64,000 nt of DNA from Candidatus Melainabacteria bacterium. Its GTDB lineage: Bacteria > Cyanobacteriota > Vampirovibrionia > Obscuribacterales > Obscuribacteraceae. Numbering within the stretch: position 1 is the stretch's first letter; the number at the start of each line of letters is the position of its first letter. The position numbers and the translations under genes are program-made. The stretch spans positions 217,393 through 281,392 of the forward strand of contig DAIDIP010000001.1 of the NCBI GenBank assembly GCA_027451745.1. The letters are read 5' to 3'. Below are positions 27,509-36,421 of the stretch, one piece after another. The notes beneath the pieces were generated by a model that did not search any database, was not told where the DNA came from, and saw only the letters and a program-made list of their open reading frames with translations.

Positions 27509-28477
27509 ATGGAATATCGCAAAATTGGTAAATGGGGAATTAGAGTTAGCGAAATCGGTTTGGGAAGCTGGCTCACGTATGGCCAAAGTGTAAGCGAGTC
27601 CGAATCAGCCAAACAAATAGAGTATGCCTATCAGTATGGAATTAACTTTTTTGATACCGCAAATGTTTATGGCCTTGGAAGTGGCGAAGAAGCAGTTGGC
27701 AAAGCATTGCATAAGTTTCGTCGTGACTCATATGTATTAGCGACCAAGCTCTTCTTTCCGATGGGGGATGGACCAAATGACAGAGGTCTATCACGCAAAC
27801 ATATTTTCGAGCAATGTGAGTCTAGCTTAAGAAGGCTAAAAACTGATTATATAGATATCTATCAATGTCATAGGTATGACCCAGACGTTCCCTTATTTGA
27901 AATTGTTCGAGCTATGGATGATTTAGCTCGACAAGGAAAAATCTTATACTGGGGAGTTAGTGAATGGTCATCAAAGCAAATTGAAGCTGCAGTGGACACT
28001 GCAAAAGGGATGAACGCGTTACCACCCATATCCAATCAACCTCGATATAATATGTTGCAACGAGACATTGAAGAAGAAGTTATACCCACTTGCAAAAAAC
28101 TTGGCTTAGGGCAAGTTGTATTTTCGCCATTAGCGCAAGGGGTCTTAACTGGAAAGTATGCCATAGATAAACCTTTACCAGAACATAGCAGAGCAGCCGA
28201 TAATCGCTTGTCAGGATTTATACGTCAGAGCTTAACGAGAGAAAATCTGCTTTTGGTAGAAGAGTTAAAAGCAATAGCCAATGAGCTGAATATTTCGATG
28301 GTTCAACTTGCTTTAGCCTGGTGTTTGCGATTACCCGAAATTTCCAGCACCATCATTGGTGCCACATCAATAAACCATATAGAAGACAACCAAAAAGCAA
28401 GTGGTCTTAAAATTCCAAGGGAAGTTTTAGATAGAATATCCGACTTCCTCAATAACAGGGTAATGAGCCACAAATAA
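27509..28477 (+). CDS. Aldo/keto reductase (Kv-beta-like subgroup)
   Basis: NADPH-dependent oxidoreductase with a TIM-barrel fold, 322 residues. The catalytic tetrad is complete: Asp49 and Tyr54 in FFDTANVYG, Lys80 in LATKLFF and His121 in QCHRYDP. The YRKIGKWGIRVSEIGLGSW start and the late IIGATSINHIEDN cofactor segment are typical of the potassium-channel-beta-like bacterial reductases. The ATG at 27509 has a GAGGA site five bases upstream; a TTG 12 bases earlier is less likely. The physiological substrate, probably an aldehyde or ketone, is unknown. It probably shares a transcript with the preceding permease. Confidence 0.92.
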   Translation: MEYRKIGKWGIRVSEIGLGSWLTYGQSVSESESAKQIEYAYQYGINFFDTANVYGLGSGEEAVGKALHKFRRDSYVLATKLFFPMGDGPNDRGLSRKHIFEQCESSLRRLKTDYIDIYQCHRYDPDVPLFEIVRAMDDLARQGKILYWGVSEWSSKQIEAAVDTAKGMNALPPISNQPRYNMLQRDIEEEVIPTCKKLGLGQVVFSPLAQGVLTGKYAIDKPLPEHSRAADNRLSGFIRQSLTRENLLLVEELKAIANELNISMVQLALAWCLRLPEISSTIIGATSINHIEDNQKASGLKIPREVLDRISDFLNNRVMSHK

Positions 28478-28492
28478 GATCCACTTATTTCA

Positions 28493-28514
28493 GGAAGTAT
28501 GAATTCATGCTTCC
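28493..28514. repeat. Inverted repeat after the aldo/keto reductase gene
   Basis: GGAAGTATGAA/TTCATGCTTCC: 11-base arms with one G-T wobble and no loop, 15 bases after the stop codon. There is no T-run behind it, so it is a weak candidate for a rho-independent terminator and may simply stabilise the mRNA 3' end. Confidence 0.4.
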
Positions 28515-28646
28515 TAACACTCAGATACCATCTTGCTCAATACTTTTTTCCAGAACCAGCAACACCCATGATTAATAAAACAACAGATTGGGAAGACAAG
28601 TATTTATCCTCGGTATATAAATAAAGAGTGCCAAATTTTCCTGAGA

Positions 28647-29735
28647 ATGTTAATGCTTAAAAAGCCTGTTATAACTCTCATAAGCCTATCATTAATATAT
28701 ACAAGCATTTTAGGAACTTCTTTTGGCGCCGAAAAGGAGCAGGTGTCTGCGCCAAATTTGGGTGCGTCGAAAGCAGTCCCCGCTAGTACCAATAGCCGTT
28801 CGTCTACAATGCTCTATGGTCGTATAGAACAAATCGCTGGAAGTACAGGAGCACAATTTCCTATAGAGCTCAAAGCACAAACAGCCAAATTAGACACTCG
28901 CGAACGAATAAAAATCACCCAAAGTGGTCAAGCTAGTGTTTTTTCAGGATCAGTCGTCCGCTCTTTTCCTCAGCAATTTACTGGGGTGTGGGGAGGACAT
29001 CTAAAAATTTGGTCTTCTCAAATAGATCCCATATGCTGGCAGATTGATGCAGATGAAGCAAATCGTACTAAGCAGCTTATGGTCCCAGGAAGAGAAGGTA
29101 CGGTTAATTTTGATTTTGCTCAATCTACCGCCGGTAAAATTGATTTAGAACCAGCTCAAGTTGTTTTCATGGTACCTATGAAAGAGACACATATGCAAGA
29201 GCAGTTAAACAGTATGCTAGGAGCTGGTGGTCTAGGTCAGGCTAGTGGACTTACCTTGCCAGGTATGGACTCAACACAAATAGCTTCAATGATGCAAAGG
29301 ATAACATCCACTATGAATGTTCCAATAATGGTCAATTTTGGCGCAATTAATCGAACAGACGTAGAAGGGGTTTCCGGTAATACTATTAGAGCCACAGTTT
29401 TACGCAATACTATAAGACAGCTCGGTCCAGGAGTGCTTGAACAACAAATAATTACCCAAGAAAATCAACGCAATAATAAAACAGGCAAAGCCCGCCAAGA
29501 GTATTCTGAAACTGTAATAAGATTTACTAGCCAAACTGCAAACGATCTATACGTACAAGCGGCAGCTGTGAACTATACATCTAATAGACAATTCGAACGA
29601 AAACTTATCCTATATGGCTCAATAAGAAGAGGGGAAGTAATGCAGGATGCCAGTAATCCTCTTGGCGGTTTGAATTCACAATTTCCGCAACTACCTGGCG
29701 GACAAAATCCTTTTCAAAATTTATTGCCCCATTAG
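28647..29735 (+). CDS. Secreted protein of unknown function
   Basis: Unrecognised 362-residue exported protein. The signal peptide covers about residues 1-27 (ending SFGA); a Ser/Ala-rich linker follows to about residue 53. The body contains a conserved-looking beta-rich part (YGRIEQIAGSTGAQFP, WGGHLKIWSSQIDP). A Met/Gly/Gln-rich middle (MLGAGGLGQASGLTLPGMDS) comes next, then a second beta-rich segment (YSETVIRFTSQTANDLYVQAAAV) and a Pro/Gly/Asn tail. ATG codons at 28647 and 28653 are both possible; GAGA precedes them. The HEAT-repeat gene follows by 22 bases on the same strand and is probably cotranscribed. I cannot assign a function. Confidence 0.68.
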   Translation: MLMLKKPVITLISLSLIYTSILGTSFGAEKEQVSAPNLGASKAVPASTNSRSSTMLYGRIEQIAGSTGAQFPIELKAQTAKLDTRERIKITQSGQASVFSGSVVRSFPQQFTGVWGGHLKIWSSQIDPICWQIDADEANRTKQLMVPGREGTVNFDFAQSTAGKIDLEPAQVVFMVPMKETHMQEQLNSMLGAGGLGQASGLTLPGMDSTQIASMMQRITSTMNVPIMVNFGAINRTDVEGVSGNTIRATVLRNTIRQLGPGVLEQQIITQENQRNNKTGKARQEYSETVIRFTSQTANDLYVQAAAVNYTSNRQFERKLILYGSIRRGEVMQDASNPLGGLNSQFPQLPGGQNPFQNLLPH

Positions 29736-29757
29736 CGCTTAAAAGTGAAACAAAAAA

Positions 29758-30336
29758 ATGGAACTTAAAGACTTAGAAGACGCAGTCGAAAATATGATCT
29801 TGCAACATGACTACCCAGGTTATGAAGCTCGCTCTTTACGTATAGCTTTGCCGGCAGCTTTCAATAATGTCTCAGCTACTATTTACCGTCAGGCGCTAAG
29901 CAGCAAAAGTGTTTTTGTGCGTTTAGCAGCTTTACGCTGGTTGCAAACAAAATCTGGTTTGGCGAAAAAATACGCTTTGTCAATAACACCTCTCTTCGCA
30001 GATGCAGACCCTTGGGTACGAAGTGAATCTATTAAGACTCTTGACCTTGGTAGGGTTAGTGAAGAAGCTGTACTTACAAAACTATTGCCAACACTAAAAG
30101 ATACTGATCCAATGGTAAGAAAAGAAGCTGCAAAAGCTCTGGGTAATTTGGCTAAGGGAATAAAAGGACCAGCTTTGACAGGTAAAAACAAAGCTACAAA
30201 TGAAGCTAATATTCAAAAAGATTCTGTACATGCACAAGTCATAACAGCTCTACATGAAGCTACCGAGGATGACGTTCTGGACGTGCGCCGAAAAGCGATA
30301 AAGTCTTTGCGTAAACTGGGAGCATTCAGTACTTGA
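29758..30336 (+). CDS. HEAT-repeat protein
   Basis: A 192-residue cytosolic helical-repeat protein. HEAT/PBS-lyase-like repeats are visible in SVFVRLAALRWLQ (about 45), DPWVRSESIKTLDLG (about 83), DPMVRKEAAKALGNLA (about 115) and DVLDVRRKAIKSLRKLG (about 170). The D..VR..A...L pattern is the usual one. Such small solenoids mediate protein-protein contact. The ribosome-binding site is weak (AAGTGA). It follows the secreted protein by 22 bases and overlaps the convergent gene by 11 bases. Confidence 0.85.
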   Translation: MELKDLEDAVENMILQHDYPGYEARSLRIALPAAFNNVSATIYRQALSSKSVFVRLAALRWLQTKSGLAKKYALSITPLFADADPWVRSESIKTLDLGRVSEEAVLTKLLPTLKDTDPMVRKEAAKALGNLAKGIKGPALTGKNKATNEANIQKDSVHAQVITALHEATEDDVLDVRRKAIKSLRKLGAFST

Positions 30337-30754
30337 TCTTAGCTGTATTTTGAAGGATGTCATTCAATCTTTCAGTAAATTTCTGATTTACCAGTTCTAA
30401 CCAAAAGTCATGTTCGAAGTATTGTTCGAGATAGTTCAAATTATATTCGGCTGCTTTTAGAAAGCTTTTTAGTTGTTTACTTAGTCTAATATTGATCAGC
30501 CTTAACTTCTGACAATATTCACTAGACAAATTACCATTGCTTGCATTGCACAAATAACTTATTAATTCATTTTCTAATTTGATACATCGATCTAAGTAAA
30601 CTTGAATTGCTTTCTCGGCTACAGTCGAACGCTTATCGGTAAGCAATTCAAGCACTTTATTAGCAGCGTTAATTACTACTGTTGAAGATTTTATAGCTTT
30701 CAAATGGTCATTTTGAATTTTGGAAATCTTATTATTTGCCATACTTCCTTGCAT
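30326..30754 (-). CDS. Hypothetical all-helical protein
   Basis: Unrecognised 142-residue protein, charged and predicted to be almost entirely alpha-helical, with Leu/Ile heptad-like spacing around residues 28-60 and 78-110 that may form a helical bundle. No signal peptide is present. ATG codons at 30754 and 30742 are both usable; AAGGAAG lies just before the second but with very short spacing. The 3' end overlaps the HEAT-repeat gene by 11 bases in convergent orientation. A strong terminator for the upstream CopG-type gene separates the two minus-strand genes. Confidence 0.55.
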   Translation of the reverse strand: MQGSMANNKISKIQNDHLKAIKSSTVVINAANKVLELLTDKRSTVAEKAIQVYLDRCIKLENELISYLCNASNGNLSSEYCQKLRLINIRLSKQLKSFLKAAEYNLNYLEQYFEHDFWLELVNQKFTERLNDILQNTAKIKY

Positions 30755-30780
30755 ACTTTCTGCCAGGCCTAATAATAATC

Positions 30781-30827
30781 AATAAAAATAAGAACCGCTT
30801 AGCCTGATGGTTTAAGCGGTTCTTATT
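30781..30827 (-). terminator. Rho-independent terminator of the CopG-type gene
   Basis: Perfect 14-base inverted arms AATAAGAACCGCTT (30787-30800) and AAGCGGTTCTTATT (30814-30827) with a 13-base loop. On the minus strand the stem is followed by a T-rich tract (TTTATTGATTATTATT). It lies 60 bases downstream of the ribbon-helix-helix gene. Confidence 0.85.
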
Positions 30828-30885
30828 GTTTAACTTACAGTATCTTTTTGCATGACAATGGCTGCTGTTATTCAGCCTTAATTGA

Positions 30886-31095
30886 CTATGAAGAGACAGC
30901 CGATGTTGTTAGCGATTCAGATGCTTCCACTGTGCTTACTGAAAAGTTCTGTCCTTGTGTGCGTCTAAAGTTATCAAGATAACGTCTTAGGGCCTCGCGA
31001 ATCAAATCAGAACGAGTACGGTGCTCGCATTTAGCAATAAAATCAACTTGCTCTAGCATGGCAGGTGGTAAAGCAATTAGTACCTTCTTGGGCAT
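30886..31095 (-). CDS. Ribbon-helix-helix (CopG-type) DNA-binding protein
   Basis: A 69-residue protein with a complete ribbon-helix-helix fold in residues 1-45: beta strand KKVLIALPPAMLEQVD, then two helices ending RSDLIREALRRYLDNF. A Ser/Thr-rich tail follows. Such proteins bind DNA as dimers and act as autoregulated repressors or as antitoxins. No toxin gene lies beside it, so a chromosomal regulator is likelier. The ATG at 31095 is preceded by AGAGGA. It has its own terminator and a long upstream intergenic region, so it is probably monocistronic. Confidence 0.85.
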   Translation of the reverse strand: MPKKVLIALPPAMLEQVDFIAKCEHRTRSDLIREALRRYLDNFRRTQGQNFSVSTVEASESLTTSAVSS

Positions 31096-31648
31096 ATGGC
31101 AATTCCTCTCTAAACGATCAAGTAATTAACAGGTCAGGTGCAGTCATCGGACTCTCAGAGGGTAGGGAACTGAGAGCCTCGTATTTAGCCGTCATCAAAT
31201 CAACGGATAACCGAGGAGGTGTTGTCGCAATTAATCAATCACCTTCAATAGGTGAATACTTTACACATCAAAGGCAATATCGTAAAGGTCTAAAAGGGGC
31301 ATAAATTCGTATTTTGAACGAAATGGACATAAAAGGTTTTTACTCTATTACGAAACCAGCCATGGATGCCATTTTTCACTCATAACCCCAATTACACTAA
31401 AATTTTCATATAGACGACATTATCACTGACAGACATATAGGTACTTGTAATTCGCGAAAACTATGCTAACGAGCAGGAACAAATAACGCATTACAATATA
31501 CGTGAAGATTTTGCTGTATAGTGCAATATACATATTTGATTTTTTATGAGTTCCTTATATAATTCATCACCTTCTGAAAACCAACCCAGCATCACATATG
31601 GTGCAAGTGGTGGCTGTAGAAAACTTATTTTTTGCACAGGGGAACAAT
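31096..31648. other. Long intergenic region with inverted repeats, possible leader or small RNA
   Basis: About 550 bases between the CopG-type gene and exonuclease III without a convincing gene. Two inverted repeats stand out: CTCTCAG (31152-31158) with CTGAGAG (31170-31176), and TCACCT...AGGTGA around 31240-31255. The first 200 bases are richer in G and purine blocks than the AT-rich rest, which suggests a structured RNA or operator region. I cannot match it to a known riboswitch. Confidence 0.35.
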
Positions 31649-32422
31649 ATGATAGTTGCAAGCTGGAATGTAAACTCAATTACTGTCCGATTAGAATCCG
31701 TACTTAAGTGGCTGAACATCGCTCAACCAGACATACTTTGTTTGCAAGAAACCAAATCAGTGGATAATAAATTTCCAGCACTTGCATTCCAGCAAGTCGG
31801 TTATCATAGCGAGTTCATAGGACAACCCTCCTACAATGGCGTGGCAATTCTATCAAAACTACCCCTAACAGATGTTGAAAAGCATTTTGAACCAGAGGAA
31901 GTACCCAGTCAAAAACGCTTTATAAAAGCCGATTATCAAGGTTCAACTATTATCAATACTTATATTCCTAATGGACAAGCATTGGGATCTGAAAAGTTTT
32001 CTTACAAAATAGATTTTCTAAATACATTCGAAAGATATTTGTCTGCTAAATACAAGCCATCTCAGCCTATTATTTGGTGTGGAGACTTTAACATAGCACC
32101 CGAAGGTATTGACACTTTCGATATTGCCCAAACTGATGGTCAAATAATGTGTAGTGAGCAAGAAAGAGCATTGTTAGAAAGAATAAAAAGTTGGGGCTTT
32201 ACAGATACTTTCAGACAACATAACAAAGAACCCGGTCAGTTCTCTTGGTGGGACTACCGCGTCGGAGCTTTTCGTCGGAATCTCGGCTACAGAATAGATC
32301 ATATTTGGGCAACAGAAACCTTGTCCAAAACGTGCAACCAATCCTGGATTGATATTGAACCAAGAAAATGGGAACGACCTTCAGATCATGCCCCAGTATT
32401 AGCTACCTTTAGGACTATATGA
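31649..32422 (+). CDS. xth: Exodeoxyribonuclease III
   Basis: AP endonuclease / 3'-5' exonuclease of base-excision repair, 257 residues. The endonuclease/exonuclease/phosphatase fold is clear: SWNVNSI (Asn7), LQETK (metal-binding Glu34), WCGDFNIAP (catalytic Asp and Asn, about 146-148), WWDYR and the C-terminal SDHAPV with catalytic His. I choose the ATG at 31649, with AGGGGAA upstream and MIVASWNVNS as the canonical start; an in-frame codon 51 bases earlier would add a non-homologous leader. The 3' end overlaps the convergent acyl-CoA dehydrogenase gene by 24 bases. Confidence 0.95.
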   Translation: MIVASWNVNSITVRLESVLKWLNIAQPDILCLQETKSVDNKFPALAFQQVGYHSEFIGQPSYNGVAILSKLPLTDVEKHFEPEEVPSQKRFIKADYQGSTIINTYIPNGQALGSEKFSYKIDFLNTFERYLSAKYKPSQPIIWCGDFNIAPEGIDTFDIAQTDGQIMCSEQERALLERIKSWGFTDTFRQHNKEPGQFSWWDYRVGAFRRNLGYRIDHIWATETLSKTCNQSWIDIEPRKWERPSDHAPVLATFRTI

Positions 32423-34315
32423 AAACAGAATAGATGCTGGCTCGACTTTTTCCATGCCAGGATATCCTTCTTCCATAATAAGATCAGCAACTTGACCCAG
32501 CTGACGAAAATATTTATCGCTCGCCTTTTCGCCAGTAAGTTTGCGTCGCAAATCTTGGCAAAGAATATCCGTCGCTGCTTGAATAACATTATTGCCGCTC
32601 TTGTGAGCCCAAAGAACGGTCACCAATATGACAATAGTATCTTGTATGCGCTGCGATAAGTCGGCAATTCTGCATTGTCTGTCTGCTAGCTTCAATTGAT
32701 GTTTCACCATATTATGCGTTAATTCAAATGGCGCTTCACTTAGACAGCTAAGAGCAAAGTCAACATGGTCTTGAAAAACAGAACTTAAACCAGAAACACG
32801 TTGCTTGTCAGCAGGTGCTAAAGTTTTGCCAAGATACCAAATAGAATATGGAACTAATTCATCGCGTAAAGCCCAAGCATGTAGTGGATTAAATGGATTA
32901 AGCGATTTCAAATTATTCTTAGCTAGAGCTCTGCCCACCGGTTCGAAATATTTCATGCCATGTGCTTTAGCAAGAGATTTAAAAAATGCCATTCCAAGCA
33001 TCTCCCCTTCGCCCTCATAGATGCAAGGAGCAAGAAAATCATGAACATTATCTCCAAACAAATGTCCATGTAAGAATGAACGTCCACCATGAGTTTTCAT
33101 GAAGTATTCAATAGCGACTTCTTTCTGACTTTCACTGCCAAATATTTTGGCAATAACACACTCCAGCTCCCCACGGTAACCTTGATCTAAAAGCCAAGAT
33201 CCCCAAGCAACCAAAGCTTCAGATCCAGCGATAAGGCTAGCTGTTCTAGCCACCCGTCTTTTGACTAGTTCTCTTTTGTCAATCATTTGTCCATAGGTTT
33301 GTCGAAAATGGATCCAAGGCATCAAATTGGCTAACATGCCTTTCATAACCGCTGAAGAAACAGAACAAAGAGCAACTCTGCCAAGATTTAGGCCATGATA
33401 TGCAACGGTTAAGCCATCCCCTGCTGTCGGCACCAAAAGATTTTCTTTCGGCACTCTAAAATCTTTAAACCTTAAGCCTTGGTTGTAAGCATGCTTAACC
33501 GCATGTATTCCATAACGAACAATCTGAAAATTCTCATTTTCTTCTTTTGGCAATTCAGCAATAAAAGCTGTGGGCTTTCCATCCAGTAAACAAACAAGCC
33601 CTATTGTTCTTCCTGGAATCGCGTTAGTAATAAATAGTTTTTCTCCATTTATTAAATAATGATCGCCATCCAAAGTTGCAGTTGTACGTAAAGCTGTTAA
33701 GTCTGAGCCAGCACAAGGTTCGGTAAGAGCGAAAGCTGAAATCATTTCACCGTTAGCCAGTTTCGGTAAATAACGTTGTTTTTGTTCTTCATTGCCAAAT
33801 GTGCTGACTGGATCTACAGCGCCAATGCATCCGTGCACTGAAGCAAGTCCGGCACACATTGGATCAATAAGGGCGACCTCAGACAAAAATGTCATAAACT
33901 GTCGAATGCTTAAGCCTTGTCCGCCATATTTTTTATCAATTAGAGCTCCCCAATAACCTGCCCGGCCTAAATCATCTGTTACGGCTTGCGAAATTTTGCC
34001 ATTTTCGTCATACAAACTGCCTTTAGCTTTATGCTCTCTTAATACAGCCAAAGAATTTTTTACTACTGGCAAATCAAGAGCACTGTCCTCAAGTTTAGGC
34101 GGGCTGAATAAATCTAAAGGCGCAACATTATCCCAAACAGCTCTATGAACAGGACTATTTACCGTTTTATATTGTGGAGCAAATAAAGCTTCCACCTGAT
34201 CGTCGGCACGATCCACAGCCCCAGTTCGCTTTGCTTCTTCTTCTGTTTTACCGCCCATGCGTAGAGTTTCTTCAGCAAAACTTGTCAAACGATCAGATTC
34301 TTTTATTTCAACCAC
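32399..34315 (-). CDS. Acyl-CoA dehydrogenase family flavoprotein
   Basis: FAD-dependent dehydrogenase of 638 residues, longer than the usual 380-400. An N-terminal extension of about 90 residues precedes the dehydrogenase core (about 95-460), and a C-terminal helical domain of about 170 residues follows. Core motifs are present: FALTEPCAGSDLTALRTTA (FAD-binding loop, about 195), INGEKLFITNA, GRVALCSVSSAVMKG and YEGEGEMLGMAF, a family segment near the FAD/active-site helix. This long layout is seen in divergent members acting in beta-oxidation. It lies alone downstream of the RNase D gene with a 78-base gap, possibly in the same transcript. Confidence 0.9.
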   Translation of the reverse strand: MVEIKESDRLTSFAEETLRMGGKTEEEAKRTGAVDRADDQVEALFAPQYKTVNSPVHRAVWDNVAPLDLFSPPKLEDSALDLPVVKNSLAVLREHKAKGSLYDENGKISQAVTDDLGRAGYWGALIDKKYGGQGLSIRQFMTFLSEVALIDPMCAGLASVHGCIGAVDPVSTFGNEEQKQRYLPKLANGEMISAFALTEPCAGSDLTALRTTATLDGDHYLINGEKLFITNAIPGRTIGLVCLLDGKPTAFIAELPKEENENFQIVRYGIHAVKHAYNQGLRFKDFRVPKENLLVPTAGDGLTVAYHGLNLGRVALCSVSSAVMKGMLANLMPWIHFRQTYGQMIDKRELVKRRVARTASLIAGSEALVAWGSWLLDQGYRGELECVIAKIFGSESQKEVAIEYFMKTHGGRSFLHGHLFGDNVHDFLAPCIYEGEGEMLGMAFFKSLAKAHGMKYFEPVGRALAKNNLKSLNPFNPLHAWALRDELVPYSIWYLGKTLAPADKQRVSGLSSVFQDHVDFALSCLSEAPFELTHNMVKHQLKLADRQCRIADLSQRIQDTIVILVTVLWAHKSGNNVIQAATDILCQDLRRKLTGEKASDKYFRQLGQVADLIMEEGYPGMEKVEPASILFSYSPKGS

Positions 34316-34392
34316 GATTTCAATGTCCTATAGGATTGTAAAAACAATTCTACAGGTAGATTATTTAGTTAGCACATATAGAGTTTAAGACC

Positions 34393-35577
34393 TCAATCAA
34401 ACGATATTTTTATGGACTGCTCTTCTTTAGATTCTATTTTTATGCGCGCTGGCATTCCTTTTAAAATGTTCAATAATTTTTTGCCTATTAATTCATTGCG
34501 CCAGTCTGATAGAACTGACAACTCTGTTTCATCATGACAATTGCCCCAAAAAGCTCTAACAAGTTTTTGAATATCATTGCGAGTAGCTAATAACTCTGGC
34601 GCAATTTCTGATTTGTAGGCTTCCACTTTCAAAATAGCGTATAGAACATCTCCAGCTAAAGATTCTGCATCCGAAACACTTTCTCCAGACGGCCAATTGG
34701 GCCATTCTGCACTTGAAAGCGACAAAGCTTTCTCTATAGACGCGATTATTCTCTTGCCATGACGCCTGGCCTGATCTATATTGATTCCCCGAATTTCTTC
34801 AAATGATTCTATGCTTTTGGGAATCTTCTTACTTAATTCCAATAATGTAATGTCTGACAAAATAGTTTTTAGTGGTCGATTTGTGCGCTTTGCCTCTTCT
34901 GTGCGCAATTCACACAAAGCTTGTAAAACAGCAAGTTTTTGTCGGGAAAGATTACGTGCTCCTTTAATTTTTGTGTAGCCATAATTCTTTGTACCAACTT
35001 CAATGTCGCCAGTATAAGAACAAGCACATTCATTCACAACCCAAACAAGTCTTTTGCGTTGGTCCAGCGAATTTCTTAACTGATCGGCAAGACTTAGTAA
35101 ATGACAAACATCTTCAAAAGCATATCTGAGTTGAAATTTTGATAGCGGACGAATTAACCAATCTGTAAAACTTTCGCTTTTATCGATTTGTACATTCATA
35201 ACTTGAGACAAAAGCTTTTTGTATCCAACTGGATATCCATATCCTAAAAATCCTGCCGCAAGTTGTGTATCAAAAATATTTTTTGGTACAAGTCCACTCA
35301 ATTGCCGAATAATATTCAAGTCTTCTTTGGCCGCATGCAATACTTTTACTATATGCTCATCTGCTATCCTTTGCCATAAATCATGCAAATCAAGATCAGC
35401 AAGAGGATCAATAATATAAACGCCATTATCTGTTGCTATTTGTAATAAAGCTAAAACAGGATTGTAGGTTTTTTCAGGTATAAACTCTAGGTCAATAGCA
35501 AAACGTCCAAGTTTGTCAATTTCGGTACAAATACTTGCAACATCGCTTTGTCTAAAAATTGGATCTATTGTGTCCAT
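34393..35577 (-). CDS. rnd: Ribonuclease D
   Basis: 3'-5' exoribonuclease acting on tRNA 3' ends and other structured RNA, 394 residues. The DEDDy exonuclease motifs are intact: Asp29 and Glu31 in FAIDLEF, Asp about 86 in HAAKEDL, and Tyr/Asp in LRYAFEDV (about 153-157). HRDC-like helical domains follow in the second half (KLAVLQALCELRTEEAKRTN about 210, ESFEEIRGI about 260). The start overlaps the upstream phosphatase-family gene by 13 bases, indicating translational coupling in a minus-strand operon with the YbjN gene. Confidence 0.93.
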   Translation of the reverse strand: MDTIDPIFRQSDVASICTEIDKLGRFAIDLEFIPEKTYNPVLALLQIATDNGVYIIDPLADLDLHDLWQRIADEHIVKVLHAAKEDLNIIRQLSGLVPKNIFDTQLAAGFLGYGYPVGYKKLLSQVMNVQIDKSESFTDWLIRPLSKFQLRYAFEDVCHLLSLADQLRNSLDQRKRLVWVVNECACSYTGDIEVGTKNYGYTKIKGARNLSRQKLAVLQALCELRTEEAKRTNRPLKTILSDITLLELSKKIPKSIESFEEIRGINIDQARRHGKRIIASIEKALSLSSAEWPNWPSGESVSDAESLAGDVLYAILKVEAYKSEIAPELLATRNDIQKLVRAFWGNCHDETELSVLSDWRNELIGKKLLNILKGMPARIKIESKEEQSIKISFD

Positions 35578-36410
35578 ACTGGAATTATTTTAGAACGGAA
35601 CCAATCCAAACTGCCCTTTATACCGATAACAATTGCCATCCTATGCACAAATGTATCCTGTGGATACAATAATCTATCTAAGTCCTGGGTTCCCACATCA
35701 AATCCGGCTGCCAATGCAAGAGCAACCGGCCCGGCAGTATCCCAAAGTTTTAGCCGCCCAGCCAGGTGAAGTAGAACATCGGACTCTCCTTCTAAAATTT
35801 TAGTCAACTTATAGCCAATGCTTCCTACTTGTATAAGTTCGATACCATCTATATGTTCCAACCAAAGATTATTTTTACGATCTCTGCTACCCATAAGTAC
35901 ACGAATGGGATCATTTTGAAGCGAACCCGGGGCTAAAAGCTTTTCTACAACCTTTGATCCTTTTTCCTGTCTATAAACTCCTTGACTTGGACCACCAAAA
36001 TACAAAGTTGAGAAAGCAGGATTATAGACCCAACCATAAATAGGTTCGCCAGCATGCAAAAGCCCAACCATAATCGAGTATTGACTATCACCCGCCAAAT
36101 AATGATGAGTACCGTCGATGGGGTCTACAAACCAAACTAATTCTTTATTTAAGGAAAAATCTATAGGAACAGAATTTTCTAATACAGACTCCTCAGAAAT
36201 AATTGCATGACTAGTAAAACGTTTTTCTAATTGACTAACTATAATTTCAGAAATTCTTTGATCTATGGTGAGTCCGGTAGAATAATTGTTTTGTTCAATG
36301 AAATGTTGCAACTCTACTGCCAAATCGCCTGCTTTAATAAGCAAATTATTTACAAAGTTAATATCATCGTCTAAAAGTATTTTTTGGGGCATTTTGATTG
36401 CGACATTCAA
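35565..36410 (-). CDS. Inositol-monophosphatase / CysQ family phosphatase
   Basis: Mg-dependent, lithium-sensitive type sugar-phosphate or nucleotide phosphatase of 281 residues. Metal-binding motifs are present: Glu73-Glu74 in ISEES, DPIDGTHHY (Asp96, Asp99, Thr101) and the C-terminal LWDTAGPVALALAAG. The CysQ-like reading (3'-phosphoadenosine 5'-phosphate hydrolysis) is supported by its place with RNase D, since that nucleotide inhibits exoribonucleases, but inositol monophosphatase activity is equally possible. It overlaps the rnd gene by 13 bases and starts 11 bases after the YbjN gene. Confidence 0.85.
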   Translation of the reverse strand: MNVAIKMPQKILLDDDINFVNNLLIKAGDLAVELQHFIEQNNYSTGLTIDQRISEIIVSQLEKRFTSHAIISEESVLENSVPIDFSLNKELVWFVDPIDGTHHYLAGDSQYSIMVGLLHAGEPIYGWVYNPAFSTLYFGGPSQGVYRQEKGSKVVEKLLAPGSLQNDPIRVLMGSRDRKNNLWLEHIDGIELIQVGSIGYKLTKILEGESDVLLHLAGRLKLWDTAGPVALALAAGFDVGTQDLDRLLYPQDTFVHRMAIVIGIKGSLDWFRSKIIPVWTQ

Positions 36411-36421
36411 AGGAAGAAGCG

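Noticed and set aside
30886..31095. CopG-type gene as antitoxin of a toxin-antitoxin pair
   Set aside because: No toxin-sized gene of RelE, PIN or MazF type lies within the gaps on either side.
31065..31304. 79-codon plus-strand frame over the CopG-type gene start and the following gap
   Set aside because: Overlaps the start of a well-supported regulator on the other strand and shows no family or export signal.
31546..31707. 53-codon frame MSSLYNSSPSENQ... overlapping the start of exonuclease III
   Set aside because: No ribosome-binding site and two thirds of it lies inside xth in another frame.
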